From: DAXETY01 sp051155755
GTDB lineage: Bacteria > Desulfobacterota > Desulfobacteria > Desulfobacterales > SG8-13
Assembly: GCA_051155755.1 (NCBI GenBank)
Contig: DAXETY010000019.1
Coordinates: 1-64,000, forward strand
DNA: 64,000 bases
Reading direction: 5' to 3'
Shown here: one piece after another, positions 50,679 to 58,630 of the stretch
Numbering within the stretch: the first letter of the stretch is position 1
Layout: each line of letters begins with the position of its first letter
The notes under the pieces: generated by a model
Seen by the model: only the letters and a program-made list of their open reading frames with translations
Told to the model about the DNA's origin: nothing
Database searches by the model: none
Program-made: the position numbers and the translations under genes

Positions 50679-50694
50679 TGTTTCACGTGAAACA
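50679..50694. other. parS chromosome partition site
   Basis: The 16-bp palindrome TGTTTCACGTGAAACA is a perfect match to the bacterial parS consensus, which ParB binds and spreads from. It lies between mnmE and the YkgJ-like gene. Such sites cluster near oriC, supporting an origin-proximal location. No parA or parB gene is in the window. Confidence 0.93.
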
Positions 50695-50710
50695 ATGCTC
50701 CGGAGGAATC

Positions 50711-51397
50711 ATGGATTTCGACTTTACGCCTTATCTGAAACGTTACGAAGCACTGGCAAGGGTCGCCGATCAAGTTTTCGAACGCGTGGCCGGCGAACAT
50801 CCGGAATGTGTGCGCTGCGGCAGTGGTTGTGTGGATTGCTGTTACGCGCTGTTTGATCTGACGCTGATCGAAGCGGTGTATATCAATCAAAAATTCAATG
50901 AACGTTACAGCGGGTCGGAACGGGAACGCCTTTTGGAAAAAGCCAACCGGACGGATCGACGCATTGCCAAAATCAAGCGCGAAGCCTATCGGGAGCTTCG
51001 CGAGGGCCGCAAGGATGAAACCCGCCTGCTGGCTGAACTGGGCCGGGTGCGGGAGCAGTGCCCCTTGCTCGATGACGACAATCGCTGCATCCTGTATGCA
51101 CACCGGCCGATTACATGCCGCTTTTACGGCATTCCCACGGCCATCGGCGGCCAGGGCCATACGTGCGGATTATCGGGATTCGAGCAGGGCGGGCGATACC
51201 CAACCGTACAACTGGAACGGATCCATCAACAATTGCAACAGATCACGGCCGAAATGTTGCGCGACATGCAGTCGAACCATGTCAAGCTGGTGGATTTGCT
51301 GATGCCGCTTTCCATGGCGTTGATGACGGTCTTCGACGAAGAGTTCTTCGGCGTCGAAGGATGGCAGAACGCCGCCTCGAAGCGGCGCGGGAGGTAA
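50711..51397 (+). CDS. YkgJ-family cysteine cluster protein
   Basis: A 228-aa paralogue of the family seen at 14.9-15.7 kb. The cluster motif CVRCGSGCVDCCY lies near residues 35-47, and the second set CPLLDDDNRCILYAHRPITCRFYG carries three more cysteines. A helical hairpin rich in Arg/Lys/Glu sits between them. It probably binds zinc or an Fe-S cluster; activity is unknown. GGAGG 5 nt before ATG 50711 decides the start; the frame is open upstream through the parS site, which is not coding. The next gene starts 2 nt after the stop, so the two are an operon. Confidence 0.82.
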   Translation: MDFDFTPYLKRYEALARVADQVFERVAGEHPECVRCGSGCVDCCYALFDLTLIEAVYINQKFNERYSGSERERLLEKANRTDRRIAKIKREAYRELREGRKDETRLLAELGRVREQCPLLDDDNRCILYAHRPITCRFYGIPTAIGGQGHTCGLSGFEQGGRYPTVQLERIHQQLQQITAEMLRDMQSNHVKLVDLLMPLSMALMTVFDEEFFGVEGWQNAASKRRGR

Positions 51398-51399
51398 CT

Positions 51400-51753
51400 A
51401 TGTCGCCAAGTGAATTTTCCGTTGAAGAGATTGAAAAGCGAAAGCGGGCGGTGTTCGAAGCCATGTCTCCCCGCCGGCAAAAGCACATTTTAAAACGCGG
51501 CTACGAGAAGTGGGATCCCTTCCAGGAGCCCAAGGATCCCATTGAAATCCGAAGGGACAAAAGCCGCCGCACCACCCAGATGCTGGTCAGAGAGTTTCTG
51601 CAGACCTGGAAGGGCGATCACGGCAACGCCTTCTCCCAGGGTGTTCTGGAAATGGCCATGGGAGTGGTAAATGATGACGAACGCTATCTGGGCATGTACG
51701 AATTTTCCTGCTGGTACCGCGATCTGCTTCGACGGGAGGGGTTGGAATCGTAA
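51400..51753 (+). CDS. Small conserved-looking protein of unknown function
   Basis: A 117-aa soluble, charged protein beginning MSPSEFSVEEIEKRKRAVFE. It contains MSPRRQKHILKRGYEKWDPFQEPKDP, with a Trp-Asp-Pro-Phe element, and helices with TTQMLVREFLQTWKGD and YEFSCWYRDLLRREGL. I do not recognise a family. GGGAGG precedes ATG 51400. Its tight coupling to the YkgJ gene suggests a joint role. A strong terminator lies about 65 nt downstream, ending this unit. Confidence 0.7.
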   Translation: MSPSEFSVEEIEKRKRAVFEAMSPRRQKHILKRGYEKWDPFQEPKDPIEIRRDKSRRTTQMLVREFLQTWKGDHGNAFSQGVLEMAMGVVNDDERYLGMYEFSCWYRDLLRREGLES

Positions 51754-51819
51754 TCTACCGAAGCGCCCTGTGCCGCCGGAACGGTCGCGTATCGATCACA
51801 CCGTGGACCGGACCTGAAG

Positions 51820-51848
51820 ACGCCCCGGAACGAAATGTTCCGGGGCGT
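51820..51848 (+). terminator. Rho-independent terminator
   Basis: ACGCCCCGGAAC pairs with GTTCCGGGGCGT around a 5-nt loop, followed by CTTGTTT. It ends the YkgJ and small-protein transcript. Confidence 0.85.
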
Positions 51849-51927
51849 CTTGTTTGGGTCGTATCGTCGTCGAAGCGCGGACGAATAAGGGGTCGGGTTT
51901 CTTCAGGCCGTGTGGAAGCATCGCGTG

Positions 51928-53055
51928 TCAGGAAACGATGAAACTCCACAGGATGCCGGCGCAAATCGCCGATCCGATCACCCCCGAGGAATTGCACGCC
52001 ATGGCATGCATCAACAGGTAGTTGGACGGATCCGACTTCAGCCCCATCAGGTGAACTTCGCGGGCGGACCCGGGCACGGCGGAAACCCCGGCCGCACCGA
52101 GCAGTGGGTTGATTTTGACTTTCAAAAACAGATTCATGATCTTGGCGAACAGCACCCCGGAGGCGGTGGCGATGCTGAAGGCGACGGCACCCAGCAAGAA
52201 AATGCCCACCGATTTGGGGGTCAGGAAGACGTCGGCCTGGGTGCTGGCACCGACGGTAAAGCCCAGGAAAATGGTGGCCGTGTCGATGATGGCCGTGCGG
52301 GCCGTCTGGGCCAGTCGATCGACAACACCGGATTCCTTCATCAGGTTGCCGAAAAAGAACGGACCGAGGAGCGGGATGGAGGCCGGGGCGAGAAAACAGC
52401 ACAAAATCAGTCCCACCACGGGGAAGATCAGTTTTTCCAGTCGGGATACCTGCCGCATTTCGGGCATGTGGATCACCCGTTCCGATCGGGTGGTCAGCAG
52501 TTTCATGATCGGCGGTTGGATGATCGGAATCAGCGCCATGTAGGAATAGGCGGCGATGGCTATCGGGCCGATCAGATGCGGTGCCAGCTTGGCCGTAAGA
52601 AAGATGGAGGTGGGGCCGTCGGCGCCGCCGATAATCGCGATGGAAGCGGCCTCGTTGGGCATAAAACCCAGCGCCAGGGCACTGAGCAGGGTCGTATAGA
52701 TACCCATTTGAGCGGCGGCCCCCAGCAGCATCAGCTTCGGCATGGCCAGCAGCGAGGAAAAATCGGTCATCGCGCCCAGCCCGAGAAAAACGATCGAAGG
52801 ATACACGCCGCTGGTGACGCCGAAATACAGGTAATGCAGCACGCTGTTGGGCTCGTAAATGCCCAGACCGAAGCCTTTGAAAAACGGCACATTGCCGATC
52901 AGGATGCCGAATCCGATGGGCAGCAGCAGCAAAGGCTCGTATTTTTTGGCAACCGCCAGATATACGAACAGCGAGCCGACCAGAAGCATAATCACGTGTC
53001 GAAAATCCGCTAAAAAATAGCCGGTGTTGGAAAGAAATTGCAGTAAAAGATCCAT
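51928..53055 (-). CDS. Sodium-pumping decarboxylase beta subunit (OadB/GcdB family)
   Basis: A membrane subunit that couples decarboxylation of carboxybiotin to sodium export. The 375-aa protein is highly hydrophobic (about nine or ten membrane segments) and has the conserved IIGGADGPTSIFLTAKLAP region with the key Asp. It also has the SGVYPSIVFLGLGAMTDF loop and the NYLLMHAMACNSSGVIGSA ending. It pairs with the gamma-like gene just upstream on the same strand. Biotin carboxyl carrier and carboxyltransferase subunits are not in the window, so the substrate (oxaloacetate, glutaconyl-CoA or methylmalonyl-CoA) cannot be fixed. Confidence 0.93.
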   Translation of the reverse strand: MDLLLQFLSNTGYFLADFRHVIMLLVGSLFVYLAVAKKYEPLLLLPIGFGILIGNVPFFKGFGLGIYEPNSVLHYLYFGVTSGVYPSIVFLGLGAMTDFSSLLAMPKLMLLGAAAQMGIYTTLLSALALGFMPNEAASIAIIGGADGPTSIFLTAKLAPHLIGPIAIAAYSYMALIPIIQPPIMKLLTTRSERVIHMPEMRQVSRLEKLIFPVVGLILCCFLAPASIPLLGPFFFGNLMKESGVVDRLAQTARTAIIDTATIFLGFTVGASTQADVFLTPKSVGIFLLGAVAFSIATASGVLFAKIMNLFLKVKINPLLGAAGVSAVPGSAREVHLMGLKSDPSNYLLMHAMACNSSGVIGSAICAGILWSFIVS

Positions 53056-53100
53056 GTTTTGAAGTCCTTTGACCGTGTCGGGGCCGTGGGTGAAAGAAGG

Positions 53101-53499
53101 TTATTTCTTCCAGGAAAACAGGCCTTTGTCATCGGCGACCAGGTAGCCCTGTTCGCGCAGGCTGCGGATGGTCAGGTGCACGTGGGGAAGCTCCTCGGAG
53201 GCGGCCCGGTGGTATAGTTGCTGCAATTCAAAAGCATCACCCAGGTCTTCTGTCAAATCCCGGTAGCGGTCGATTTCGGTTTCAATGGAAAACGAAGCTC
53301 TGGGGGCGGGGGATTTTGGCGGCGGCGGCGGTTCAAGGTCCGGGCGGCGCTTCGTTCGGGGGCGCTCCAACAGCGCGGCCACCCGGTGCAGCTGCGAAAT
53401 AACGGTCGCCAGCACCGCCAGGCCGCTGATCACGATCAGCGCACCGGCAAATGCCATGGCCCATCCATTGTGGGCGGAAATCGCTTCGAGACCGTACAC
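53101..53499 (-). CDS. OadG-family gamma subunit with extra C-terminal domain
   Basis: About 132 aa. The N-terminal part is the OadG gamma pattern: YGLEAISAHNGWAMAFAGALI followed by one membrane helix (VISGLAVLATVISQLHRV in parts), then a Pro-rich linker (PDLEPPPPPKSPAP). The C-terminal 60 residues (IDRYRDLTEDLGDAFELQQL, LPHVHLTIRSLREQGYLV) look like a small winged-helix-like domain, not part of classical OadG. The start is GTG 53499: GGAGGT lies 7 nt upstream, whereas the longer frame would begin at TTG 53538 without a site. It is 45 nt before the beta subunit. Confidence 0.8.
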   Translation of the reverse strand: MYGLEAISAHNGWAMAFAGALIVISGLAVLATVISQLHRVAALLERPRTKRRPDLEPPPPPKSPAPRASFSIETEIDRYRDLTEDLGDAFELQQLYHRAASEELPHVHLTIRSLREQGYLVADDKGLFSWKK

Positions 53500-53761
53500 G
53501 GCTTTACCTCCAAAAATTTCCGTCAATGATCGTTGCAATAAAGACGTCGGGTGAACGGTTACGGGTCACGACCGGACCGAACCGGTGCAGCGGCGCAGTG
53601 TCGGATGACCGATCCCACCCGGGCGTTTCACCGGCTTAAACGCTTTTTACGATCACAAAGCAATCAAAAAGTCAATCATAAAAGAAAAGTGGAAAGCGGA
53701 GGGAATTCGGAAAGGCCGGTGTCGAAGCCCCGGTTCGCCGCCGGCCCTCCCGATCTGGGGT

Positions 53762-54700
53762 TCAGCTCACGGCGTTGAGGAACGCTTCCAGTGATTTTAA
53801 ATCGGACACATTGTAAACGCCGGCGGTCGATTCTTTGGGCAGAATCTTTCGCAACATGCCGCTGAGCACCTTGCCGGGACCGACCTCGACGAATGCATCC
53901 ACGCCTTCTTCGGTCAGGCGATTCATCGCGTCGTACCACCGCACCGGACTGCAAAGCTGGGCGACCATCAAGTCGCGGATTGCGCCGGGATCGGATTCGA
54001 AATCCGCCGACACGTTGAATATCACGGGGTGTTCGGGGGTTCGGAAATCCACATCGGCCAGGAACTGTCGAAATTCGTCTTCGGCGCCCCGGATCAGCTC
54101 GCTGTGCCAGGCACCGGATACGCGCAGCGCGATGGATTTGCCGCCGCTGGCGGCTGCCTGACGCGATACGTTTTCCACCGCCCCGGGCGCCCCGGTAATG
54201 ACGATCTGCCGCTCGGTGTTGTGATTGGCCACCGACACGGGACCCGCAGAGCGACCTTCGTCCACCAGCGAGTGCACGGTTCCAATGTCAAGCCCCAGCA
54301 CGGCGTGCATGGCGCCGGGGTGCCGCTGGGCTTCGCGGTGCATCAGCTCGCCGCGCCGCAGCACCGATCGCAGGCAATCCATGGCCGTAACAACGCGGGC
54401 GGACCGTAAGGCGGCATACTCACCCAGGCTGTGTCCGGCCGCCACCGCGGGCTGCACGCCTTCTTTCTGGACCGCCGCCAGGCAGGCCAGATTGACCGCG
54501 GTAACGGCGGGCTGCAGGTTGACGGTTTCGGTGAGCTTTTCCATGGGGCCCTGAAAGCACAACCGCTGGATCGGCAGGCGCGTGACTTCTTCCGCCATGT
54601 CGAAAAGCTCGCGCACGAAATCAAATTCCGCGTGCAGGTCCTGGCCCATTCCGATGCTCTGGGATCCCTGTCCCGGGAACAAAAAAACGATGGTTTTCAA
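53762..54700 (-). CDS. fabD: Malonyl-CoA:ACP transacylase FabD
   Basis: Transfers malonyl from CoA to acyl carrier protein for fatty acid synthesis. The 312-aa protein begins with KTIVFLFPGQGSQ and has the nucleophile elbow GHSLGEYAAL. VSGAWHSELI supplies the catalytic His, and the C-terminal PVRWYDAM and VEVGPGKVLSG motifs are present. The start TTG 54700 is chosen because GGAGGT lies exactly 6 nt upstream; the ATG 33 nt further up lacks a site. Other fab genes are not adjacent. Confidence 0.94.
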   Translation of the reverse strand: MKTIVFLFPGQGSQSIGMGQDLHAEFDFVRELFDMAEEVTRLPIQRLCFQGPMEKLTETVNLQPAVTAVNLACLAAVQKEGVQPAVAAGHSLGEYAALRSARVVTAMDCLRSVLRRGELMHREAQRHPGAMHAVLGLDIGTVHSLVDEGRSAGPVSVANHNTERQIVITGAPGAVENVSRQAAASGGKSIALRVSGAWHSELIRGAEDEFRQFLADVDFRTPEHPVIFNVSADFESDPGAIRDLMVAQLCSPVRWYDAMNRLTEEGVDAFVEVGPGKVLSGMLRKILPKESTAGVYNVSDLKSLEAFLNAVS

Positions 54701-54754
54701 AACGCGACCTCCTGGAAATGAAAGTTTACCCAAAGGTGTTGCCGACCGCGGCGA

Positions 54755-56062
54755 CTACCGGGAACCGGAATCCGGATTTTTATTGCCGACCGTTTCGTTG
54801 TCGTCGAGCCGAAACAGCTTGCGGGCAACATCCAAATAGGCCGAGCGCCCCCCCTGGCAGCCGTTTTGCTTGAGCACTTCAGTCGGGTCATGCAGGATTT
54901 TATTGATCAGGGCATGGGTCATGCGGCGCAGCGCGCGAATGTCTCTTTCTTGCAGTTCAGAGTGCCCGATGGTCTTCTGGATTTCGGCTTCGGCGATATC
55001 CTCGATCTTCTGGCGCAGGGCTTTGATGGTCGGCACCACGTCGAGACTGTCGAGCCACTGGCGGAAGCGGATGACCGCTTCGTCCACGATGCGTTCACCC
55101 TTGACGGCTTCCCGCTGGCGATCTTCGATGTTGTCTTCGATCACGCCGCTCAAATCGTCGATGTCATACACGTAGATGTTGGCAATCTGGTTGATTTCCG
55201 GATCGATGTCGCGTGGTACGGCGATATCGATCAGAAACAGCGGACGGTTGCGGCGTTTTCGCATCACGCCTTTCAGCTGAGATTTTTTCAGGATGAAATC
55301 CGGAGAACCGGTGGAACTGATAATGATGTCGACCTCGGCCAAACTGTCGAAACGCTCTTCGAATCGAATGGCGGTACCCTGAAACCGGTTTGCCAGCTCC
55401 ATGGCTCTGGAAAAGGTCCGATTGGCCACCTGAATATCCGCCGCCCGTTGACGGATCAAATGTTCCACGGCCAATTCGGCCATCTCGCCGGCGCCGAGCA
55501 GCAAAACTTTTTTGCCCGCCAGATTGCCGAAGATTTTTCTGCCCAGTTCGATGGCCGCATAGCTGATCGAGACGGCGTGATCACCGATGCCGGTTTCAGA
55601 CCGGACGCGCTTGGCGACGAAGAAGGTGCGGTGCAGCAGTCGATTCAGAATCACACCGGAGGTGCGTTGATCGACGGCCATGCGGTAGGCCTGTTTGACC
55701 TGACCCAGAATCTGGGGTTCGCCCAAGACCATGGAATCCAGGCTGGCGGCCACACGAAACACATGGCGGACCGCGTCGTCGCCGCGATGGACATAGAGCG
55801 CTTTTTCGATCGCTTCGTACGGCGCCGGCTGTACCCGAAGAAGCACCCGGGTCGCCGCGCGCACGGCGTCCTCGGCATTCGATGTCACCATCAACAGCTC
55901 CACACGGTTGCAGGTGGAAAACAGCAGGACTTCGTCGACATGGGAACCGTTTCGCAACCGTGCGAGTGTTGCAGCCGTCTGGTCCTCGGTGAAGGCGATG
56001 CATTCACGCAGTTCCACCGGTGCGGTTTTATGGTTGAGACCGATTAAAACGATTTCGAACAT
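54755..56062 (-). CDS. hemA: Glutamyl-tRNA reductase
   Basis: Reduces glutamyl-tRNA to glutamate semialdehyde, the first step of C5 tetrapyrrole synthesis. The 435-aa protein has LIGLNHKTAPVELRE, the active-site Cys in LLFSTCNRVE, GEPQILGQVKQAY, and the Rossmann motif LLLGAGEMAELA. C-terminal dimerisation helices follow. GTG 56071 would add three residues; ATG 56062 (MFEIVLIGLNH) fits the family better. It is part of a minus-strand run with ccsA and the precorrin-2 dehydrogenase gene, an arrangement that supplies siroheme and heme. Confidence 0.96.
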   Translation of the reverse strand: MFEIVLIGLNHKTAPVELRECIAFTEDQTAATLARLRNGSHVDEVLLFSTCNRVELLMVTSNAEDAVRAATRVLLRVQPAPYEAIEKALYVHRGDDAVRHVFRVAASLDSMVLGEPQILGQVKQAYRMAVDQRTSGVILNRLLHRTFFVAKRVRSETGIGDHAVSISYAAIELGRKIFGNLAGKKVLLLGAGEMAELAVEHLIRQRAADIQVANRTFSRAMELANRFQGTAIRFEERFDSLAEVDIIISSTGSPDFILKKSQLKGVMRKRRNRPLFLIDIAVPRDIDPEINQIANIYVYDIDDLSGVIEDNIEDRQREAVKGERIVDEAVIRFRQWLDSLDVVPTIKALRQKIEDIAEAEIQKTIGHSELQERDIRALRRMTHALINKILHDPTEVLKQNGCQGGRSAYLDVARKLFRLDDNETVGNKNPDSGSR

Positions 56063-56137
56063 ATGCTTCACGCGTTCCGGAGAGTCCGGAAAGGCCGATT
56101 TTGAATTTAACTTTATAATATAAGTTTTTTTTTGCGT

Positions 56138-56959
56138 TTAGAAAGTCACAAAGGGTTGATGATGCCCCTCCATTAGAAAATTGACACCCAGGAACGTAAA
56201 CAGCAGAATCAAAAATCCGATAATTGCCATGATCGCCGCTCGTCGGCCGCGCCAACCCACCATGAGTCGTTCGTGCAGCAGCGCCGCATAGAACAGCCAG
56301 GTAATGCCGGACCAGACCTCTTTCGGATCCCAACTCCAGAAGCGTCCCCAGACCGTTTTCGCATAGACGAATCCGGTAATCAGCCCGAACGTCAAGCTGA
56401 CGAAGCCGATAATGATACAGGTATAACCGGTGGCATCCAGGATTTCCAACGAGGGGAGCCGCTTGAAAAAAAAACCGGGATTTTTGTTTTTAATGCCGTT
56501 TTCCTGCAGGATGTATAGAATTCCGAGTCCGCAGGCCAGGGCGAAGCCGGCATTGGCGACGAACATGGTGATGACATGGGAAATCAGCCAGAAACTTTTG
56601 AATATGGTCTGCGCTTCGGTGGGACGATCGGGCACCAGGCTGACGGCAACCATGACCAGGGCCACCAGCGGAGCCGCATAGATACCCAGTATGCGGAGCC
56701 GGTAGCGATATTGAAAGATCAGGAAAAAACCGGCGGTCGCCCAGCCGGCCAGGGACAATGTCTCATGCAGGTTGCGAACCGGAAAATGACCGTCGGCGAA
56801 CCACTGGGACCCGATGTGCACGGTGTGCAGAACGAATCCGGCCAAAACCATGTAAAAACCGGCGCGATGCAGCGCCTGTTTCTGGTAGAACAAGTAGGCA
56901 AAGTATGCGGCGGCACTGAGCATGTACAGAAAGACCGTCAGCAGGATCGGCAGTTGCAT
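56138..56959 (-). CDS. ccsA: Cytochrome c assembly protein, CcsA/ResC type
   Basis: A heme-handling membrane protein of the system II cytochrome c maturation pathway. The 273-aa protein has eight or so membrane helices and the tryptophan-rich heme motif VWGRFWSWDPKEVWSG. Flanking histidines lie in VLHTVHIGSQWFADGHFPV, WLISHVITMF and FYAALLHERLM. ATG 56959 (MQLPILLTVF) is chosen over the longer frame, which would add a polar, non-conserved leader. Located between precorrin-2 dehydrogenase and hemA; the tetraheme cytochrome at 5.4 kb is a plausible client. A ResB/CcsB partner is not in the window. Confidence 0.9.
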   Translation of the reverse strand: MQLPILLTVFLYMLSAAAYFAYLFYQKQALHRAGFYMVLAGFVLHTVHIGSQWFADGHFPVRNLHETLSLAGWATAGFFLIFQYRYRLRILGIYAAPLVALVMVAVSLVPDRPTEAQTIFKSFWLISHVITMFVANAGFALACGLGILYILQENGIKNKNPGFFFKRLPSLEILDATGYTCIIIGFVSLTFGLITGFVYAKTVWGRFWSWDPKEVWSGITWLFYAALLHERLMVGWRGRRAAIMAIIGFLILLFTFLGVNFLMEGHHQPFVTF

Positions 56960-57036
56960 GGAATGTAACCCTCGAATTGTGGCGGTGCTTTCCGGCACCG
57001 TTGGCGGATGAATCTCCGGGTCCGGCCGTCGGAAGA

Positions 57037-57705
57037 TCAACGCGCTTCGGATTGCATCAAGTCTTCAAAGGAATATCCGGCGCCCAGAATCCGGTACAGA
57101 AGGCGGTCGACCGCCTCCCAGTGCCGGTTTTCAATCAAGGCGATCAATTCGCTGTCGAGCAATTGCGCAAACAGAGCCTTGTGAAGTTCCGGGGCATGGC
57201 CCTGGGCCAGCAATCGCTTCCGTACGGCTTTCATCAGGTGAAGAAATACGGCGTATTCATCGCCGAACTGTTCTTCCAGTTGCTGTCGCAACCGCTTTGC
57301 CAATGCCGGACTGCCGCCCTGGGTCGAGATGGCGATGGTCAGGTCCCCACGACGCATCACCGCCGGCAGTATGAAACTGCCGATCTCGGGATGGGTGGCC
57401 ACATTGCAAAGCAGGCCGCGTTGCCGGGCATCGCGGCCAATCCGGCGGTTCAAATCGCTGTCATCGGTCGCGGCAAACACCAACAGAACACCCTGTAGAT
57501 CCGATGCCGCGTACGGCCGGCGGATCAGGCGCAGCTGATCTGGACCGGCCAGTTGTCGCAGGCGTTTCGCCGGTGACGGGTCGACGACGGTGATCCGGGC
57601 GCCGCATTCCAGCAGCGTTGCGGCCTTGCGCGTACCCACGGCGCCACCGCCCACCACCAGGCAGGGTTGATCTCGAACGTCGATGAAGATGGGACAGTAA
57701 TTCAT
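57037..57705 (-). CDS. Precorrin-2 dehydrogenase / sirohydrochlorin ferrochelatase-type protein
   Basis: Oxidises precorrin-2 to sirohydrochlorin with NAD, and in CysG/Met8-type proteins may also insert iron. The 222-aa protein has the N-terminal NAD domain MNYCPIFIDVRDQPCLVVGG in parts, with VGGGAVGTRKAATLLE. GSFILPAVMRRGDLTIAISTQG and SPALAKRLRQQLEEQFGDEY are diagnostic. It lacks the methyltransferase domain of CysG. In a sulfate reducer the product feeds siroheme for DsrAB. ATG 57705 is preferred; the frame extends to 57789 over the next gene. Confidence 0.9.
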   Translation of the reverse strand: MNYCPIFIDVRDQPCLVVGGGAVGTRKAATLLECGARITVVDPSPAKRLRQLAGPDQLRLIRRPYAASDLQGVLLVFAATDDSDLNRRIGRDARQRGLLCNVATHPEIGSFILPAVMRRGDLTIAISTQGGSPALAKRLRQQLEEQFGDEYAVFLHLMKAVRKRLLAQGHAPELHKALFAQLLDSELIALIENRHWEAVDRLLYRILGAGYSFEDLMQSEAR

Positions 57706-57769
57706 TGCGACCGTCGGCTGTCGGGGTGATGGGCGCCCCCCGGCAAGGGGGCAACGGCGGCCCGAATTC

Positions 57770-58561
57770 TCATACGGCCCCCAGTTCAATCTGCATTAAA
57801 TCTTTGGCCAAAACCAAGGGTCCGCGGTAGGTTTTGCGGCATTGGGCCCGGATGTCGACGCGATCGCATTCCGGATAAAAGTGGGTCAGCACCAATTGGG
57901 CGACACCGGCCCGAGTGGCGATGTCACCTGCCAGCGACGGCGTCAGGTGGCCTTCCACCTTGAGTTCGTCCGGCATCGCGGCTTCGCAGATCAGAAGATC
58001 GGCGCCGCCGGACAAGGCAACCAGATTTTCGGTATAGTCGGTGTCCCCCGAATACACCACCGATCGACCCAGACGGTCCGTGAAGCGATAGGCCAGACTC
58101 TCGGCATTATGGTGCATTGGAAGACTGCGGACGGAAAACCCTTCGAATTGAATCGAATCCCCCCCTTCCGTGTCAAGTTCGATCAACGTCATCGCTTCCG
58201 GGCCCAGATCGATCCACGCTCCGTAAGCGGTCTTCAGATTGCGAAAAAAGGATCGAAATCCCCGGCCGGCGCAGAGGGTCAGCGGGTTTCGAGCGGATCG
58301 TCCGCTTGGATATTTGGAGGCAAAGAGGATCGATACCAGTTCAGCGGTGTGGTCCGGATGAAAATGACTGTAAAATATATGGGAGATATCGTCCAGGTGG
58401 CTGCCGGCCTCCAACAACCGGTGCAGGGTGCCGGCTCCGGAGTCGACCAGGATCCGGACGTCGCCGGAATCAATCAGGATGGAGCAGGCACTGCGCTCCA
58501 GAGAAGGCACGCAGGTGCCGGAGCCGAGAATCGTTACGGTGGTGGTTGTCGCTGGCATCAT
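57770..58561 (-). CDS. MBL-fold metallo-hydrolase, RNase Z-like
   Basis: A 263-aa metallo-beta-lactamase-fold protein. The metal-binding motif is YSHFHPDHTAELVS near residues 63-76. Further ligands are in MHHNAESLAYRF, VVYSGDTDYTENL and LVLTHFYPE, an arrangement like RNase Z and related hydrolases. It is too short and lacks the exosite arm of a full tRNase Z, so the substrate is open. The gene lies directly upstream of the precorrin-2 dehydrogenase gene on the same strand, with possible co-transcription but no obvious functional link. Confidence 0.85.
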   Translation of the reverse strand: MMPATTTTVTILGSGTCVPSLERSACSILIDSGDVRILVDSGAGTLHRLLEAGSHLDDISHIFYSHFHPDHTAELVSILFASKYPSGRSARNPLTLCAGRGFRSFFRNLKTAYGAWIDLGPEAMTLIELDTEGGDSIQFEGFSVRSLPMHHNAESLAYRFTDRLGRSVVYSGDTDYTENLVALSGGADLLICEAAMPDELKVEGHLTPSLAGDIATRAGVAQLVLTHFYPECDRVDIRAQCRKTYRGPLVLAKDLMQIELGAV

Positions 58562-58630
58562 CGCCCAATTTCCGATTTGGAGCGTCCGGCTTCGTTCGCC
58601 GGCAGGGCCCTGGACATCAAAAACAGGCCT

